From Meconema thalassinum (taxonomy: Eukaryota; Arthropoda; Insecta; Orthoptera; Tettigoniidae), in NCBI GenBank assembly GCA_946902985.2, contig OX336388.2, positions 1,508,854,545-1,508,918,544 of the forward strand: a DNA stretch of 64,000 nt. Reading direction: 5' to 3'. A model generated the notes under the pieces. The model searched no databases, was not told the origin of the DNA, and worked only from the letters and a program-made list of their open reading frames with translations. Shown piece by piece: positions 34,118 to 45,828 of the stretch. Numbering within the stretch: the stretch's first letter is position 1; every line of letters begins with the position of its first letter. The position numbers and the translations under genes are program-made.

Positions 34118-34459
34118 TATTATTATAATGGTAAGATATATTGGCTTTCCGAATATGTGATAAAATTGTGATTTGATGTTAAATTGATGTAGTGACATTT
34201 AAAAACCTTCACGGAGTTGATTTGCGATATACAGTAATGTATGACGTCCAGACTGCAATATCATCGCCATTCCCTATACCTTACTTTTGTCAATGTTTAT
34301 AAAGCTTATGGATTAAGCATTCAGATCAACAGGGTACAACAGAGCGAGCGACTTGGAAATTGGTAGCGTAGTATAGACATGTAATGTGTCTGTCCAGAAT
34401 GCAGGTGATACGGATTCGAATACCAATGGCTGTAGTGGTCCCCATTTTCATGTCATATC
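34118..34459. other. unassigned with a tRNA-like patch
   Basis: 34355-34435 has GGTAGCGTAGTATAG and GGATTCGAATACC, A- and B-box-like, probably a SINE head; no body was identified. Confidence 0.35.
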
Positions 34460-35152
34460 TCTACCTAGTATAAAACTAAGTCTCCAATTCTTGGATATAA
34501 CGGGTAATCTCGAGAACCACTGAATGGATTTTGATGCAGTTTTAACCATTCTGTAAAAGATTTATCGATGGAGGTTTCTGTAGAAAAACATTCATTTATG
34601 AGCAAATGAATCGGAGCAGTATCGATTTCAGTGAATCGCGTCGACGAAAACCCCGCTGACCGTGCGCCTTTTAAGCTTGAAAAATCCACAGCCTGCTTCC
34701 AGTCTCCGACCGGGTCAGGAATGGAATGAATGAAGCCCCCAACTAGCGGCGAGGATATGAACTGTGCCGGCTGCCGAGGCCTGACGCACTCCTCTGGGGC
34801 AATGATTAAATGAATGACAGATGAAATGAAATGATAGGGGAGAGTGTTGCTGGAATGAAATTTTGACAGGGAAAACCGGAGTTCCCGGAGAAAAACCTGT
34901 CTGCTTCCGTTTTGTCCAGCACAAATCTCACATGGAGTGACCGGGATTTGAACCACGGACCCAGCGGTGAGAGGCCGGCGTGCTGACGCCTAAGCCACGG
35001 AGGCTTTGCGCCTTTTAAGCTTACGCTGGGTAAATCCTTAAAAATATCTATATACTACTGTATGAGTGTAATAATTGTTCAGCATGAAAACTTCTACAAA
35101 AATAGTCCGCGACAGATATCATTATCTTCAATACATCGCCCAATGAAAGTTT
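34460..35152 (+). mobile_element. family F Helitron-like fragment, interrupted by SINE S1
   Basis: Starts TCTACCTAGTATAAAACTAA, a Helitron-like 5' pattern. The sequence flanking the SINE (TGCGCCTTTTAAGCTTACGC) has a counterpart without an insert at 37050-37080. It is cut on the right by B2. Confidence 0.55.
34679..35006 (-). mobile_element. SINE S1 copy 2, with 16-bp target duplication
   Basis: A close match, reverse orientation, to 7876-8208. Perfect TGCGCCTTTTAAGCTT repeats flank it at 34663-34678 and 35007-35022. Open frames here are shared with the other copy only by homology of the SINE. Confidence 0.93.
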
Positions 35153-36759
35153 TTAGCCTACTTTTCACATTTTGCAAAAATGAGGAAAAAGTAGACTTAT
35201 GAGATCGGGCAAATGTGTGTCTGTCTGTCTGTCTGTCCTTCTGTCCGTCTGTCTGTCTGTCTGGCTGTGTGTGTCCCGTCCCCCCCCTATCAACTCCTAA
35301 ACGGCTGAAGCAATCGAAACAAAATTTGGTAGGAGTAAAGATCTATACCTGAATATCTCACGACCATATTTGAAAATGATGTCAGTGCTACCAACTGCTG
35401 ATAAATCGCAAATAAATTTGAGCTCCATGTTGGATATCTTGGAAGGTATGAATGGGAGCTATTTCAAGATTGGCACAGGTATAGATAATAATATTGCAGT
35501 TTAATTTCCAGGAGGCCATTCATCGCAGTGTTGCCAAAATTATTCTAAGCCTGCTGATAGGTCCAAATTTTAAATGCATATAACTTCTACACTATCAATT
35601 GGAATTCAACCAAATTTCGTATGTGCTATGTGTACATAAACAGATATGACTGAACGTATTCTTAAGATCCACCAGGGCTGCCAACTGTTAATAAATGCTC
35701 TCAATTTATTTTATCAAAATACCAATATATCAGAAAGTATGCAAGCTGACAGCTTTAAACTATGCACACGTATAGTACCTGACATTATATATTAATTTGG
35801 GGTAACTTATATAGTCAGTGCTACCAACATGATTCTAAGCCTGCTGATAGGTCCAAATTAAAATACATGTAACTTCTATACTATCATTTGGATTTCAACC
35901 AAATTTCGTGTGTGCTAATTGTACCATAACAGATATGTCTATGCCGATTCTTAAGAGTAACCAGGGTTGCCAACTGTTAATAAATACTGTCTCTATTATT
36001 GTTACCCTAATATCAATATATCAAAAAGTATGCAAGCCAATAGCTCTAAACTTTGCATACGTATAGTACCTGGCATTCTAGATTAATTTGGAGTAACTAA
36101 TGTACGTCAGTGCTGCCAATATGATTCTAAGCCTGCTGATAGGTCCAATTTTAAAATGCATGTTACTTCTATACTAACTAATGGATTTCATTCAAAAAAG
36201 TATGCAAGCCAATAGCTCTAAACTTAGCTCACGTAGCCTATAGTACCTGGCATTCTAGATTAATTTGGAGTAACTAATGTACGTCAGTGCTGCCAACATG
36301 ATTCTAAGCCTGCTGATAGGTCCAATTTTAAAATGCATGTTACTTCTATACTAACTAATGGATTTCATTCAAAATTGACACAACAATAGATCATATTATT
36401 TCAGATTATTTCTGACCAATACATGTATGTCATTGTTGCCAACATGATTTTACGCGCGCTGTTAGATCCAATGTTTAACTGCATGTAACGTCCATACTAT
36501 CCATTGGACTTCAACCAAATTTTGTATTCTGTACCTTAAGAGATGGAACCAGGAATATATTCAGTCACCAGGGCTGTCAACTGTAGTTCTCTATTAGGCT
36601 ACATTATGCCAGGTATACAGTATTTCGAACTTATTAGTAATTTCGATATTACCAACTTAATTTCGTCATTATTATAGATAGATCCATATAGATTAATCAT
36701 TGGCATGAATTGAAAATTTTAAGAAAAGTAGGCTCTTTAGTTCGTCACGGAACTTCTTG
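35153..36759 (-). mobile_element. Helitron-like element B2, complete
   Basis: On the minus strand it starts CAAGAAGTTCCGTGACGAAC, then AGCCTACTTTTC; the interior has four to five units with TGCCAAC and TAAGCCTGCTGATAGGTCC; a (GACA)n run lies at 35216-35265; the terminal hairpin ends in AAAAGTAGGCTAA at 35153. 36035-36180 and 36205-36390 include a near-exact recent duplication of one unit. Non-coding. Confidence 0.85.
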
Positions 36760-37123
36760 TTTTTTACGTTTATATTCCTACCAACAAGGGGCTGATGACC
36801 TCGTAGTTCTTCCCCTTAAAACAAAACAAAAAAAACTAAATAACTTTATTTCAACAATCTCCATTCAGTTGAAATTTCAATTACTAGCTTCGGAGCGAGT
36901 TTACGAGCTAGCTAGCGAGCGAGCCTATCACCCCAGCCTCAGTCTGCATCCAACTGTCGAATCATGTTGAGTTAAGACTTAAGAGAAGAGAATAAGTGTT
37001 TGGAGTTTCGCTGTTCACCTCGGCTTTTCTGAATTGCGTCTGGGACCTGCCGTCCGTGCGCCTTTTAACCTTACGCTGGTTAAACCGTTGAAGATACCGG
37101 GTGAAGCCGGGGCTGGTTGCTAG
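36760..37123 (+). repeat. SINE tail-like patch and family F 3' end
   Basis: 36790-36840 (GGGCTGATGACCTCGTAG, CCCCTTAAAACAAAAC) looks like an insect SINE tail. 37050-37123 matches F and ends with a Helitron-type terminus: a GGTGAAGCC-centred hairpin, then GCTAG at 37119-37123 followed by T. Confidence 0.5.
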
Positions 37124-37260
37124 TTCAACTGATATAACCCAGTTAATCACTGCAACATTCACGTGGTTGATTATTGCCTTACTGCCCACCCGGCTCACTT
37201 ATGTTATCCAGTTCAACTACGTAATTTATTGCAATTACACGTAAATTAATAGTACATTAT

Positions 37261-37372
37261 GCAACGAGCCTATAAAGGCAATAATTAAGACACGAGTATG
37301 TTTATAAAACGAGCGTATGCGAGTTTTATAATTTGCATAAGAGGGTCTTAATTACCATTATAGGCGAGTTGC
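37261..37372. repeat. large imperfect palindrome
   Basis: Left arm 37261-37291 (GCAACGAGCCTATAAAGGCA...) pairs with 37345-37372 (...TATAGGCGAGTTGC) with a few mismatches. Inside it TTATAAAAC at 37302-37310 pairs with GTTTTATAA at 37323-37331. It could form a long cruciform. Confidence 0.85.
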
Positions 37373-37644
37373 ATACGACTGATTATGTTCGACTATAATT
37401 ATTATAACTATTTTATGTTCGAAGATAAATATTCATAAATATCTGTCGAGATTTCGCCAGTTTTATGTACAGAACATAGCGCATGAGACGCAGAGAATGC
37501 CTTGTATTTGACCATGGCCTTCTCGATTACCCCACTATGACACTAGGCAACGCAGTTTAGAAGGCCTTGGAACTCCACGCAGGTGCGATGCTAACCTTAT
37601 CTAATTGGTCAAACAACTGTTTCTTGAGCTGTGATTGGTGGGAG

Positions 37645-37701
37645 AAACTGTTTCATAATGAAAAACAGTGTTATAATGACCATCATTATGATACAGTTTT
37701 C
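37645..37701. repeat. second inverted repeat
   Basis: GAAACTGTTTCATAATGA at 37645-37662 pairs with TCATTATGATACAGTTTTC at 37683-37701. Together with the 37261 palindrome and the TATGTTCGAC / GTCGAACATA pair (about 37385 and 37734) it suggests a fold-back type element about 0.5 kb long. Confidence 0.75.
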
Positions 37702-37744
37702 TGACACATAATAGTCAGGGTCGAACATAAAGATTATAAAAGTG

Positions 37745-38280
37745 TTACAGGATTATATTTTCCGCATTTTAAAGGTTATAAAATGTATATGTCAAAATAT
37801 TAAATACAGACGATGCCCTTCATTCTTCCTCAGACAAAGCAACAGTCTGTTGTACCTCCAGCTAGGCGAGTAATGGGAGTGACCTAGTCTCCGACTCCTG
37901 GAGTGGAAACGAATAAACCTACTAATTCACTCACCATGCGTCACACTCATCACCCTGCAAATAATATTTTGTTTCCATCTCCAACGTCGCAACAGTGTTC
38001 AACACTTTTCTTGTAAACATTACCACATGAATACTCGCATCGGTGAATTATTGTCAACCAGAACACATTACGGAAACTTAATCAACACAAACTCGTAATA
38101 ATATTAAACGTTATATCTTTTATGGAAAATTAACAGAAATTTGTGACGTTTATTTCGTTTTCGTTAACATATACTGTACACTAAAATGCATAACTCTGAA
38201 CGAGAAAATGTCATCCACGCAGGATTTCCAGTGTCGGGGGCTTATTCTGTTAAGTCTTATTGTTTTAAATATTCCAGATC
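37745..38280. other. no feature recognised
   Basis: AT-rich DNA without recognisable genes. Confidence 0.35.
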
Positions 38281-38282
38281 CA

Positions 38283-38680
38283 CCTCGTGGTGAATTGGCT
38301 AGCGTTCTTGGCTATCTCCCCGGAGGTCCATGCTCGATTCCCGGCTCTGCCGATAAATTTAATTCTGATCTGAGAGCTTGAACGGGATACTCACAGCCTC
38401 GTGAGGCAAAATTCAGAAGGGGTGGATTTGATTCCTTCCTCAGCCATCCTGGGCGCGGTTTTCCATGGCTTCCCACTTCTAATCAAGGCAAATGCCGGGA
38501 TGGTACCTAACGTAAGGCCATGGCCGCTCCCTACCTATTTCCTACGTCAATTACAACTACACACACTAACACAGCCATCACAATGCCATAGGTTATCAAA
38601 CAAATTCTACACGCACACCCTAGTACATGGGGCTACGTGATCACGATGCTGCAAAGCCCTTAAAGAACAACAACAACAAG
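38283..38680 (+). mobile_element. SINE S3 copy 2, with (AAC)n tail
   Basis: A-box-like GGTGAATTGGCTAGCG and B box GCTCGATTCCC at the head. The body contains GAACGGGATACTCACAGC and CAAATGCCGGGATGGTACC, and it ends with AACAACAACAAC at about 38667-38678. More intact than the copy at 10769. Confidence 0.8.
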
Positions 38681-39075
38681 AGAGAGGAGACCTGTGCATC
38701 TTGGAGTAACCAGGCAACGGGGGTGTAGTATTATCAGCGAGACAAAATGCACGTGAAATGCATCATCCATGTCACAACAAGCATCTCAGGTGGGATCTTC
38801 CGGAGATGCTGCAGATTAAAAGGATTGTCTACCGGGATCCTTCATTAGTGTTATTAAACCTACCGGTTAGTATCACATAGTCTATGATCCACTGATTTGA
38901 ATCATTCTGCTCCCTCCGAATATTCTGGCCCTGTCTTTTACGCCGTCAGTTTATTATTGCGTGTGTTATGTTATTCTGTTTCTTCTTTCTGAGATTTCAC
39001 AGTTGTTTTAGGCCAATAGTGGCAGTCATTCAACATGAATTTTCTATGCACTGCTTCTGTATCTCTATCCTTTAT
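38681..39075. other. no feature recognised
   Basis: No gene signal. Confidence 0.35.
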
Positions 39076-39079
39076 GATT

Positions 39080-39415
39080 CCCTTTTCCAACGCGGAGGGG
39101 GATGAGATGCGATTAATGTCTATGCGGCAGATAGTTTTTACAGCCGCGCGCTTTCTGAGCCAACCTCAAGTGGGGAGTTAATGAGAGATGAAATGAATGA
39201 AACTGGGCAAGGTTGTGGAAGGATGCGGCCGTGGCCAGTCAAGTTACCGTCCCAGCATTTGCTTGGAGTTGAAAATGGAGAAACCAGGGAAAACCATTTC
39301 AAGGACGGCTGACGGTGGGGCTCGAAATCCACATCTACTAAGTCCGCAGAGAACTTGGCCCCATGGCCTGGCGCTGCACGTTAGCGAACGTAGCTACCGC
39401 TGTCGGTTTGTATAC
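39080..39415 (-). mobile_element. SINE S4, copy 1
   Basis: Minus-strand element whose head lies at the right (B-box-like GGATTTCGAGCCCC read on minus). It aligns over its length with 39500-39840: GAAACTGG, AAGG, CGGCCGTGGCC, CCAGCATTTGC and CATTTCAAGGACGG. Confidence 0.75.
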
Positions 39416-39499
39416 TGCTACTATCACCTAAATATTGACCTCCTCTGTAATCTCATGAAATAACTAAATGTGTGTATGTCTACCCCTTATTATTCCCTT

Positions 39500-39840
39500 C
39501 TTTAACAGGGTTGTGGATGAGATAAGATGAAAGTCTATGTGGCGCATGGCTTTTACGACCGGATGCCCTTCCTGACGCCAACCTCATGAGAGGAGTTAAT
39601 GAGAGATGAGATAAATGAAGATGAATGAAACTGGACAAGGATGTGGAAGGAAGTGGCCGTGGCCTGTAAAAGTTACAGTCCCAGCATTTGCCTGGAATTG
39701 AAAATGGGGAAATCACAGAAAATCATTTCAAGGACGGCCGACGGTGGGGCTCGAACCCACGTCTACCGAGTTGCCAGAATGGCTTGGCCCCATAGACTAG
39801 CACTGCACGTTAGCGAGCGTAGCTACTGCTGTTGGTTCTA
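39500..39840 (-). mobile_element. SINE S4, copy 2 (tandem with copy 1)
   Basis: B box GGGTTCGAGCCCC on the minus strand at about 39748-39760. It lies about 420 bases from copy 1 in the same orientation, and both share flanking ACTGCTACTATCACCTAAA, so the pair arose by local duplication rather than two insertions. Confidence 0.75.
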
Positions 39841-41163
39841 TACACTGCTACTATCACCTAAAATTTGACCTCCTCTGCAAGCCCATAAAATAACTAAATA
39901 AATTCTGAAAATAAATAACTCACACCATCTGCCCGAGTCTGTTCGTCGCTGCGTCGCTTGTGTATCTATCAGGCAACTGGTTTTCCATGAAGTAATGTAT
40001 TTCACCATCAATCTATTCAGTTGGTGGAGAACTCTATTGCTGTTTCAGTTCCGTTCCTTTTATCAAAGCTCTTCTGTTAAAAGCATACGTTTGGAGGTTG
40101 CCTCCCGTAATGCAGTAGCACAAAGCTGGAGTATTTGTTTTGTTGAAATCCTGTTGGTGACGATTTTTAGCTATTATAAATCAGCTGTTGTAGGGCTCCA
40201 TTGTTGAGTAGCCACAAAGAAGACTGTCCACCAGGGCGATGAATCAAGCCAATTTATGCTGACATTAATCAGTGTTTGCTCTAAAATACGAGCTGCGCAA
40301 CGTAATTACCGCACTAGATTTGTTTTAGACGTCAAGCAGGGGACACTTATAACATTGAAATGTCTTCACCACTGATGTTTTATATTGAATAAAACAAAGG
40401 TATATTCATGTGCCAAATATAATTTCATATTATACAGTATATCATGAAATTATATTTAGCGTATATAACTAATACGAAGTGTACCCAAATATTGGTAAGA
40501 AATGAATATCGGACGAGGTGAGATTCGATCCGATTTTATCCGTGATCATGTGTACTATTCCAATGATCACCATTGCTTGGTAAGAAGATTTATGTCCCAG
40601 AACATTTGACTTTGATAATTCCGGTCGAAATTTGGCTACTATTAATATTACGCATTCATAGATTTATTGTGATCTGGTTTACTGGAAAATAGGAGTAAGG
40701 ACATCGCCAGCCATTCCATGCCTGGAACGCAGTGCCTCCCGAGGCGGGCGAAAGTGGAATATTGGAAACTTATTTCAGTATCACTTTCATTATTAGCAAC
40801 ATTATTGCTGTTTTTATAATTTTCATCATTTGCCCACAGCAGTAGCTACGTTAGTCAAAGTGCAGAGCTACGGTATTTAGACAAATGGGATCGAACGCCA
40901 ACTCCATGAGAATGCCGGGACAGTACCTTCTATTAGTCCACGACCGCTTTATTTGAAGTATTTGTTTTGTGGAAGGAATTTTAATTCATATTCATTCATT
41001 TTATCACTCACTGTTCGTTGTAACTCTTCAGTCGGTCAACAAAAATTTGCCCAAATGACTGGGCAATGTATGTAATATATGAATAAATAAAGAAGTAAAT
41101 AAACACTCCAGGAAAAGATACATGTATTAATTATAATCACTATTACATAATGGACAATCATTA
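39841..41163. other. mostly unassigned; one perfect small palindrome
   Basis: AAATATAATTTCAT at 40415-40428 and ATGAAATTATATTT at 40444-40457 are exact inverted repeats. 40860-40960 holds a worn SINE-like patch (GGGATCGAACGCC, GAATGCCGGGACAGTACC). No genes. Confidence 0.5.
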
Positions 41164-41574
41164 TCTTATATATAAAAGTGAAAGTCTGTATGTATGTATG
41201 TATAGCTTGCCACGGTGGGTGAGTGGATAGCATGTCGGTCTACTAACCCCAAGATTGCAGGTTCACTCCTGGCCGTGGTAAGTGATTTTTGAAAGGCGGC
41301 AAAAATACGATACGCATGTCATACGATGTTGGCATGTCAAAGAACCCATTTGAATTCAGTAGGCCGTGTTCATAATGGCAAAATTAATCTCGGGAGTTTC
41401 CGCCAACACAAAGTTCCTCATTTCTCTACTAGAAAGCGCTATGGTGTTCAAGGAGATTAGATATCTAACCTCCTTGGCATTCATAGTGATTCAAGGAACA
41501 ACGAAATTCGACATGCAAGCTACCCTCTGGTTGTCAAATTACAAAGCTTGCACCCGGCAACCGAGGCCATACGA

Positions 41575-41619
<45 letters not shown>

Positions 41620-42040
41620 GTATGTATGTATGTATGTATGTATATTTATTCCGTATACAAATCCACACCGTTCCACCACTCTCAACCAAATTTTGCATAC
41701 ACATAGTTTAGGACCCAGAAGGAACGGCTAACTACATGAATTTTCGATAGCCTTTCTCATTCTTCTGATTTCGGCGCTTTTGCACTCGAGCAAAGGCTAA
41801 TCAAGTCATAAAATGAACTCATGAAGGAATGGACGGCCGGCCATCTCCATGGCAACATAGCTCAAGTCGAGACACGGCCGACGGGATGCGTGTAGCGCTC
41901 CTCACTACCGGTACAGGAAATGAGGTTCTTTACATGAAATCCGTTAGTTACTCAACTACTCACACAGCACTGTCAACCCAAAGACTTGACACGATTTGTC
42001 AATATAATTTCCGCAATATCAAAACGCAAATTGCAGTATA
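41164..42040 (+). mobile_element. family D copy 3, interrupted by a SINE
   Basis: Starts TCTTATATATAAAAGTGAAA with ATGT repeats, is interrupted at about 41204-41619 by a SINE and its ATT tail, and resumes with ATGT repeats, TTCCGTATACAAATCCACAC and the D body to about 42040. It shows D sequence past the point where E interrupts D2 (GACTTGACAC then GATTTGTC). Confidence 0.65.
41204..41619 (+). mobile_element. SINE with (ATT)n tail inside D3
   Basis: A-box-like GGTGAGTGGATAGCATG, B box GGTTCACTCC, and GGCATGTCAAAGAACCC in the body; the tail is about 14 ATT units. Flanking ATGT repeats on both sides are compatible with a target duplication in the microsatellite. Confidence 0.8.
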
Positions 42041-42769
42041 TCACAAAATACAACAGCGTGATATTAAATGACAGAAACTAAACATACCTTTGCACCTTCT
42101 GTTAGGTAGTCAGCCCGAAGGCTGGTTGGATCCTCAAAAAGTACCGCCGTTAGGTTATGTGGCAGCATTATAGTGAGGCGTACTAGGCAAGGTGAGGAGT
42201 GAGGTAGTTTATCATTCCTTTCCTCACTGAGTCAGAACAGCAGTTCTATCCCTACGAGTAGAACCCTTCAGAGCATCCACAGGCACTGACTGTGCCCTGA
42301 ATGCCATTACGAAGCACCACCCATACCTCACTAGTTTCCATATAATCTCAGCCATGAGTAAGACTGAGACAGCGGTGAAAAGCCACATTTTATTGCAGCC
42401 TGTGTCAACAGACAAATGCAAATGTACTGCATTCATCAAGAGATGGCAAACAGGCCTCTTTGCACCTTATTAAAATAGAATTCCGTTAGGTACACTTGAT
42501 TTTTTATAAAACTTCATGAGCTTTTCTACTGAGTGATTAGTACAGAAGTCATTAGTAAGCAACCGATATTTCGGCTTCCGCAATAAAATTCGTAATCGGT
42601 GATACCAATTTCTCTGCAATGATGCTGGCAAGACCGCTGCTGCGGTGAGGTTAAAGAGTAGAGAGGATTAGAGTTCTGAGAAATACAATCCAAACATTTC
42701 ATACAAGAAATTCTTTCCTTTGTGAATACAACTTAAACCATACTTTCAGTTTTCATTGTCGGAAAAGTG
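42041..42769. other. repeat-like patch, otherwise unassigned
   Basis: 42094-42240 (TAGTCAGCCCGAAGGCTGG, GGATCCTCAA, GGCGTACTAGGCAAGG, TGAGGAGTGAGGTAGTTT) looks like a dispersed insect repeat I have met in this wording, but I cannot name it. Nothing recognised after it. Confidence 0.35.
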
Positions 42770-43262
42770 ATTGGTGCTATATTTCGGTGGTATTGCTGGA
42801 ATGATTCTCTTCCAAACTGTAATAATGCCAATAGCTACCTACGGACTCAACATTATATGGGATACTCTTACAGTCACAGAAAACACTAGTAAAAATCAAG
42901 GCCCGCTACATGAAAAGAGTGCTGGGAATAGGAAAAACAGCACCATCAAGACTGACTTATATTATGCTTAGTGAGAACTTCTTCATAGAAGATACGAGGT
43001 TGCAGTTGCATATTCCAAACACAAAGGCTTATGAGAAATCCTTTCAAATATTACTTGGAAAAGGGAACAACATTTGGACAGAGTTTTAAACAACAGACGT
43101 CATACTGACACAAAACTGGAGACAAGCCAACTATAAACTGAGACACGCTATCACACGATTTGCAAAATACGGGTTTCACCACAAGCTATGCACCAACAAA
43201 AGATTTCATTACCCAAATGAGGACCGTGTGAGAGAATTATGACGTAATCAATGTTCCCGATA
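42770..43262 (+). pseudogene. LINE ORF2 C-terminal remnant
   Basis: Across two or three frames the strand reads LFQTVIMPIATYGLNIIW, then ARYMKRVLGIGKTAPSRLTY, IMLSENFFIEDTRLQL, and later a His/Cys-containing tail (YGFHHKLCTNKRFH). The order matches the thumb and C-terminal region of LINE reverse transcriptases (IxYGxxIxW, then KxxYxKRxLG). Indels and one stop break it. It ends where C1 begins. Confidence 0.6.
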
Positions 43263-43282
43263 TCATGCGAATATGTGAAAAA

Positions 43283-44796
43283 CAAGTAGTTCCGTGAAGA
43301 ACTATACAGCCTATTTTCATATATCCTACTTAAGTTAATTGCCACTATCAACATACAAAATTTCAGTTTGATTGCTGTAATAGATTCGTAGATATTGAGA
43401 ACCGATTAAATATTTCGGATGGTCGCCATGTTGGATTTTATATACATAGGTCCTAGAGTTATGTACTGTTACATAAAGAATAATGTGTACGTGTAGCATT
43501 CAAACTTCAATCGCATGATTAGGACACAAGAAGTAACAAGGAGATTTTAAAATTTCGCACAGCTCCATCCTGTGGTTATGGAATCAATTGAAATAGATCA
43601 GATGCCAGTGGATTAACATTCGTATCAGGATTTACTGTACCAAGTTTCACTGCACTCGGATGTTTAAATTGCGATAAACGTCAATGTGAATATTTATATT
43701 TCGCGTCGCCGCCATGTTGGATTTGTGATCACCAGGTTATTTGAAGTCCTATAGGTGAACTTAAGTTCATAGCCCCTTTGAACATAAAGAAATTTAGTTT
43801 GATTGCTATAATAGATTCGTAGATATTCAGAGCCGTCCAAACATTTCGGATGGTCGCCTTGTTGGATTGTTAAATATATAGGCCATAGAGGCATGTGCCA
43901 TTAAAGGAAAATTATTGCGAAGGTTCATTATTCAAACTTTCACTTCGATCGCATGATTATGACACAAGAAATAAAAACTTAATTTTAAAATTTGCACAGC
44001 CGCCATCTTGAGGTTATGTAAACAATTGAACTAAATTAGATACCAGTGCATTACAATGTATATAAACATTTCCTGTACCCGATTTCATTGCGTTTGGAAC
44101 ATTAAGTCGCGAGAAAGCTCTATTTAAAAATTTCAAATTCGCTTTGTCGCCATGTTCGTTTTGTAGTTAACCGGTTTTTGAAAGTCTTATAGATGAACTT
44201 ACAGTAGTGCCCTTTATCTCCGTACAAAATTTCAGGGTGATACCGCTAATAGTTTCAGTGATATAGAATGCCAGTGAAATATTTCGCACATCCGTCATCT
44301 TGTGGTTATGTAAACAATTGAACCAAGTTAGATGTCGGTGCATTACATAGTGTATAGAGATATACTGTACCAAGTTTTATTGCGTTTGGTTAGTTAAATC
44401 GCGAGAAACGTCTATTTAAATGTGGCAAATTCGCGTTGCCGCCATGTTGGTTTTGAAGTTACCAGTTTTTCAAAAGTCACATAGGTGAACTTCCAGTAGT
44501 TCCCTTTATCACCGTAAAGAATTCCAGGGTGATATCGGGAATAGTTTCGGAGATATTGAATGCTGGTGAAATATTTCGCACATCCGCCATGTTGGATTGG
44601 TGAGAAGTAACAAAATTTGAAGGGCACGGTCAGAGTCGTCCGGAATGGTGCTATGAACTTACCGAGTTTCATTGAAATCGCTCCAGCCGTTTAGATTTTA
44701 TTAGGGGACACACACACCTCACACACACACACACACACACACACGGACGAAAGGTGATCTCATAAGCCTATTTTTTCAAAATTGAAAATAGGCTAA
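43283..44796 (+). mobile_element. Helitron-like element C1, complete
   Basis: Starts CAAGTAGTTCCGTGAAGAAC, then AGCCTATTTTC. The interior units contain GCCGCCATGTTGGATT- and CCATCTTG-type motifs; (CA)n lies at about 44708-44744; the 3' hairpin has perfect AGCCTATTTT / AAAATAGGCT arms and ends in CTAA at 44796. Non-coding. Confidence 0.85.
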
Positions 44797-45229
44797 AAAG
44801 AGTAATATTACTAACGAAACTGTGCAGTGATTAGATGTAGGCAAATAATATTATATTCAGTTGTATTAGCCTATGTATTTATTCTGGCTATTTTGCTGCA
44901 ATAAACATTTCATTCATTCATTGTCAGAAAAGATATTGCTGAAATTGTAATTTGATGATGAGAGCTGATGTTAAAGTGCCTAACATGGAGGTTATAGGCC
45001 TATAATTCTTTGGGGGTGAAAATCAAAATTGATGATAAAATGAACACCAGAAATAAAAATAACTACAACTTACAACCAAATTACGGATTAGGAGAACAAA
45101 AGGACAAAAAGGAAGAAATAAGGGAAATAAAATGCAGGTAAAAGAAATGACGGATTTGGAAAGGCAGATAAGAAGAGAAATAGGAGAGAGTTCGCCCCGG
45201 AATCACTGGAAAAGGAAAAAAAAAACCAG
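44797..45229. other. unassigned
   Basis: Contains CTGCAATAAACATTTCATTCATTC-type text near 44898, which looks like a retroposon tail, but no element body is recognised. Confidence 0.35.
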
Positions 45230-45690
45230 ATCCAGTTAAGGTATCATCCCAAACTCAACAGCCGTGAGCCCTTGAGGGTGTAGCACCTCCACTGGTTGGG
45301 CTACACACACCCTGCCTCCTTTATGACCTTGTACAGAAGGCAAGAGATATGATGATAAGAAAAACAAGAGATCTGACCCTTTGAAGAATGAGGGTATCAG
45401 GAAAGATGAAACAAGGTCCAATTAAGGCGGGGATTTGAAACACTCCTTAGACCTCAGATATCCTAATACCGTCAGGGTAGGAAGAGAACAAGCGTTGATG
45501 AAGGGAGGCCAACAGTAAATGTGCCACAGACGACCCCGCCACAATTTAGTGGAAGCAATCGCGAAGTCAGCTGGGGCCCCCTGATCGCTAACCAGCGTCC
45601 CACAAGTTGTAAGCCCCTGAAGGAGGGGGAGTTTCGTAATGTCGAAAGTGAACGAGAGGTGACCAAGGGTGGTCGACAGGAAAGATGACA
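45230..45690 (+). repeat. interspersed repeat H, copy 2
   Basis: Aligns with the minus strand of 9440-9830. This copy has a fuller right half (GGCCCCCTGATCGCTAACC). 45715-45760 may be a tRNA-like head in reverse (GGATTCAAAATCAGACC). Confidence 0.6.
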
Positions 45691-45828
45691 GACAAATAAC
45701 CAGAATTAAAATTTCTTGACAGATCCGGGATTCAAAATCAGACCTCCAAGGGGAAAGCCGAAAATGTTAGCCGCTAATACACGTGGTCATCTAAATGATT
45801 TTTGCAATTTATGTATAATTTTATTTAA

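Noticed and set aside
38401..38640. 79-codon frame
   Set aside because: Entirely inside SINE S3.
41020..41100. shared phrase CAGTCGGTCAACA here and inside the MITE near 46167
   Set aside because: Too short and diverged to define an element from two copies.
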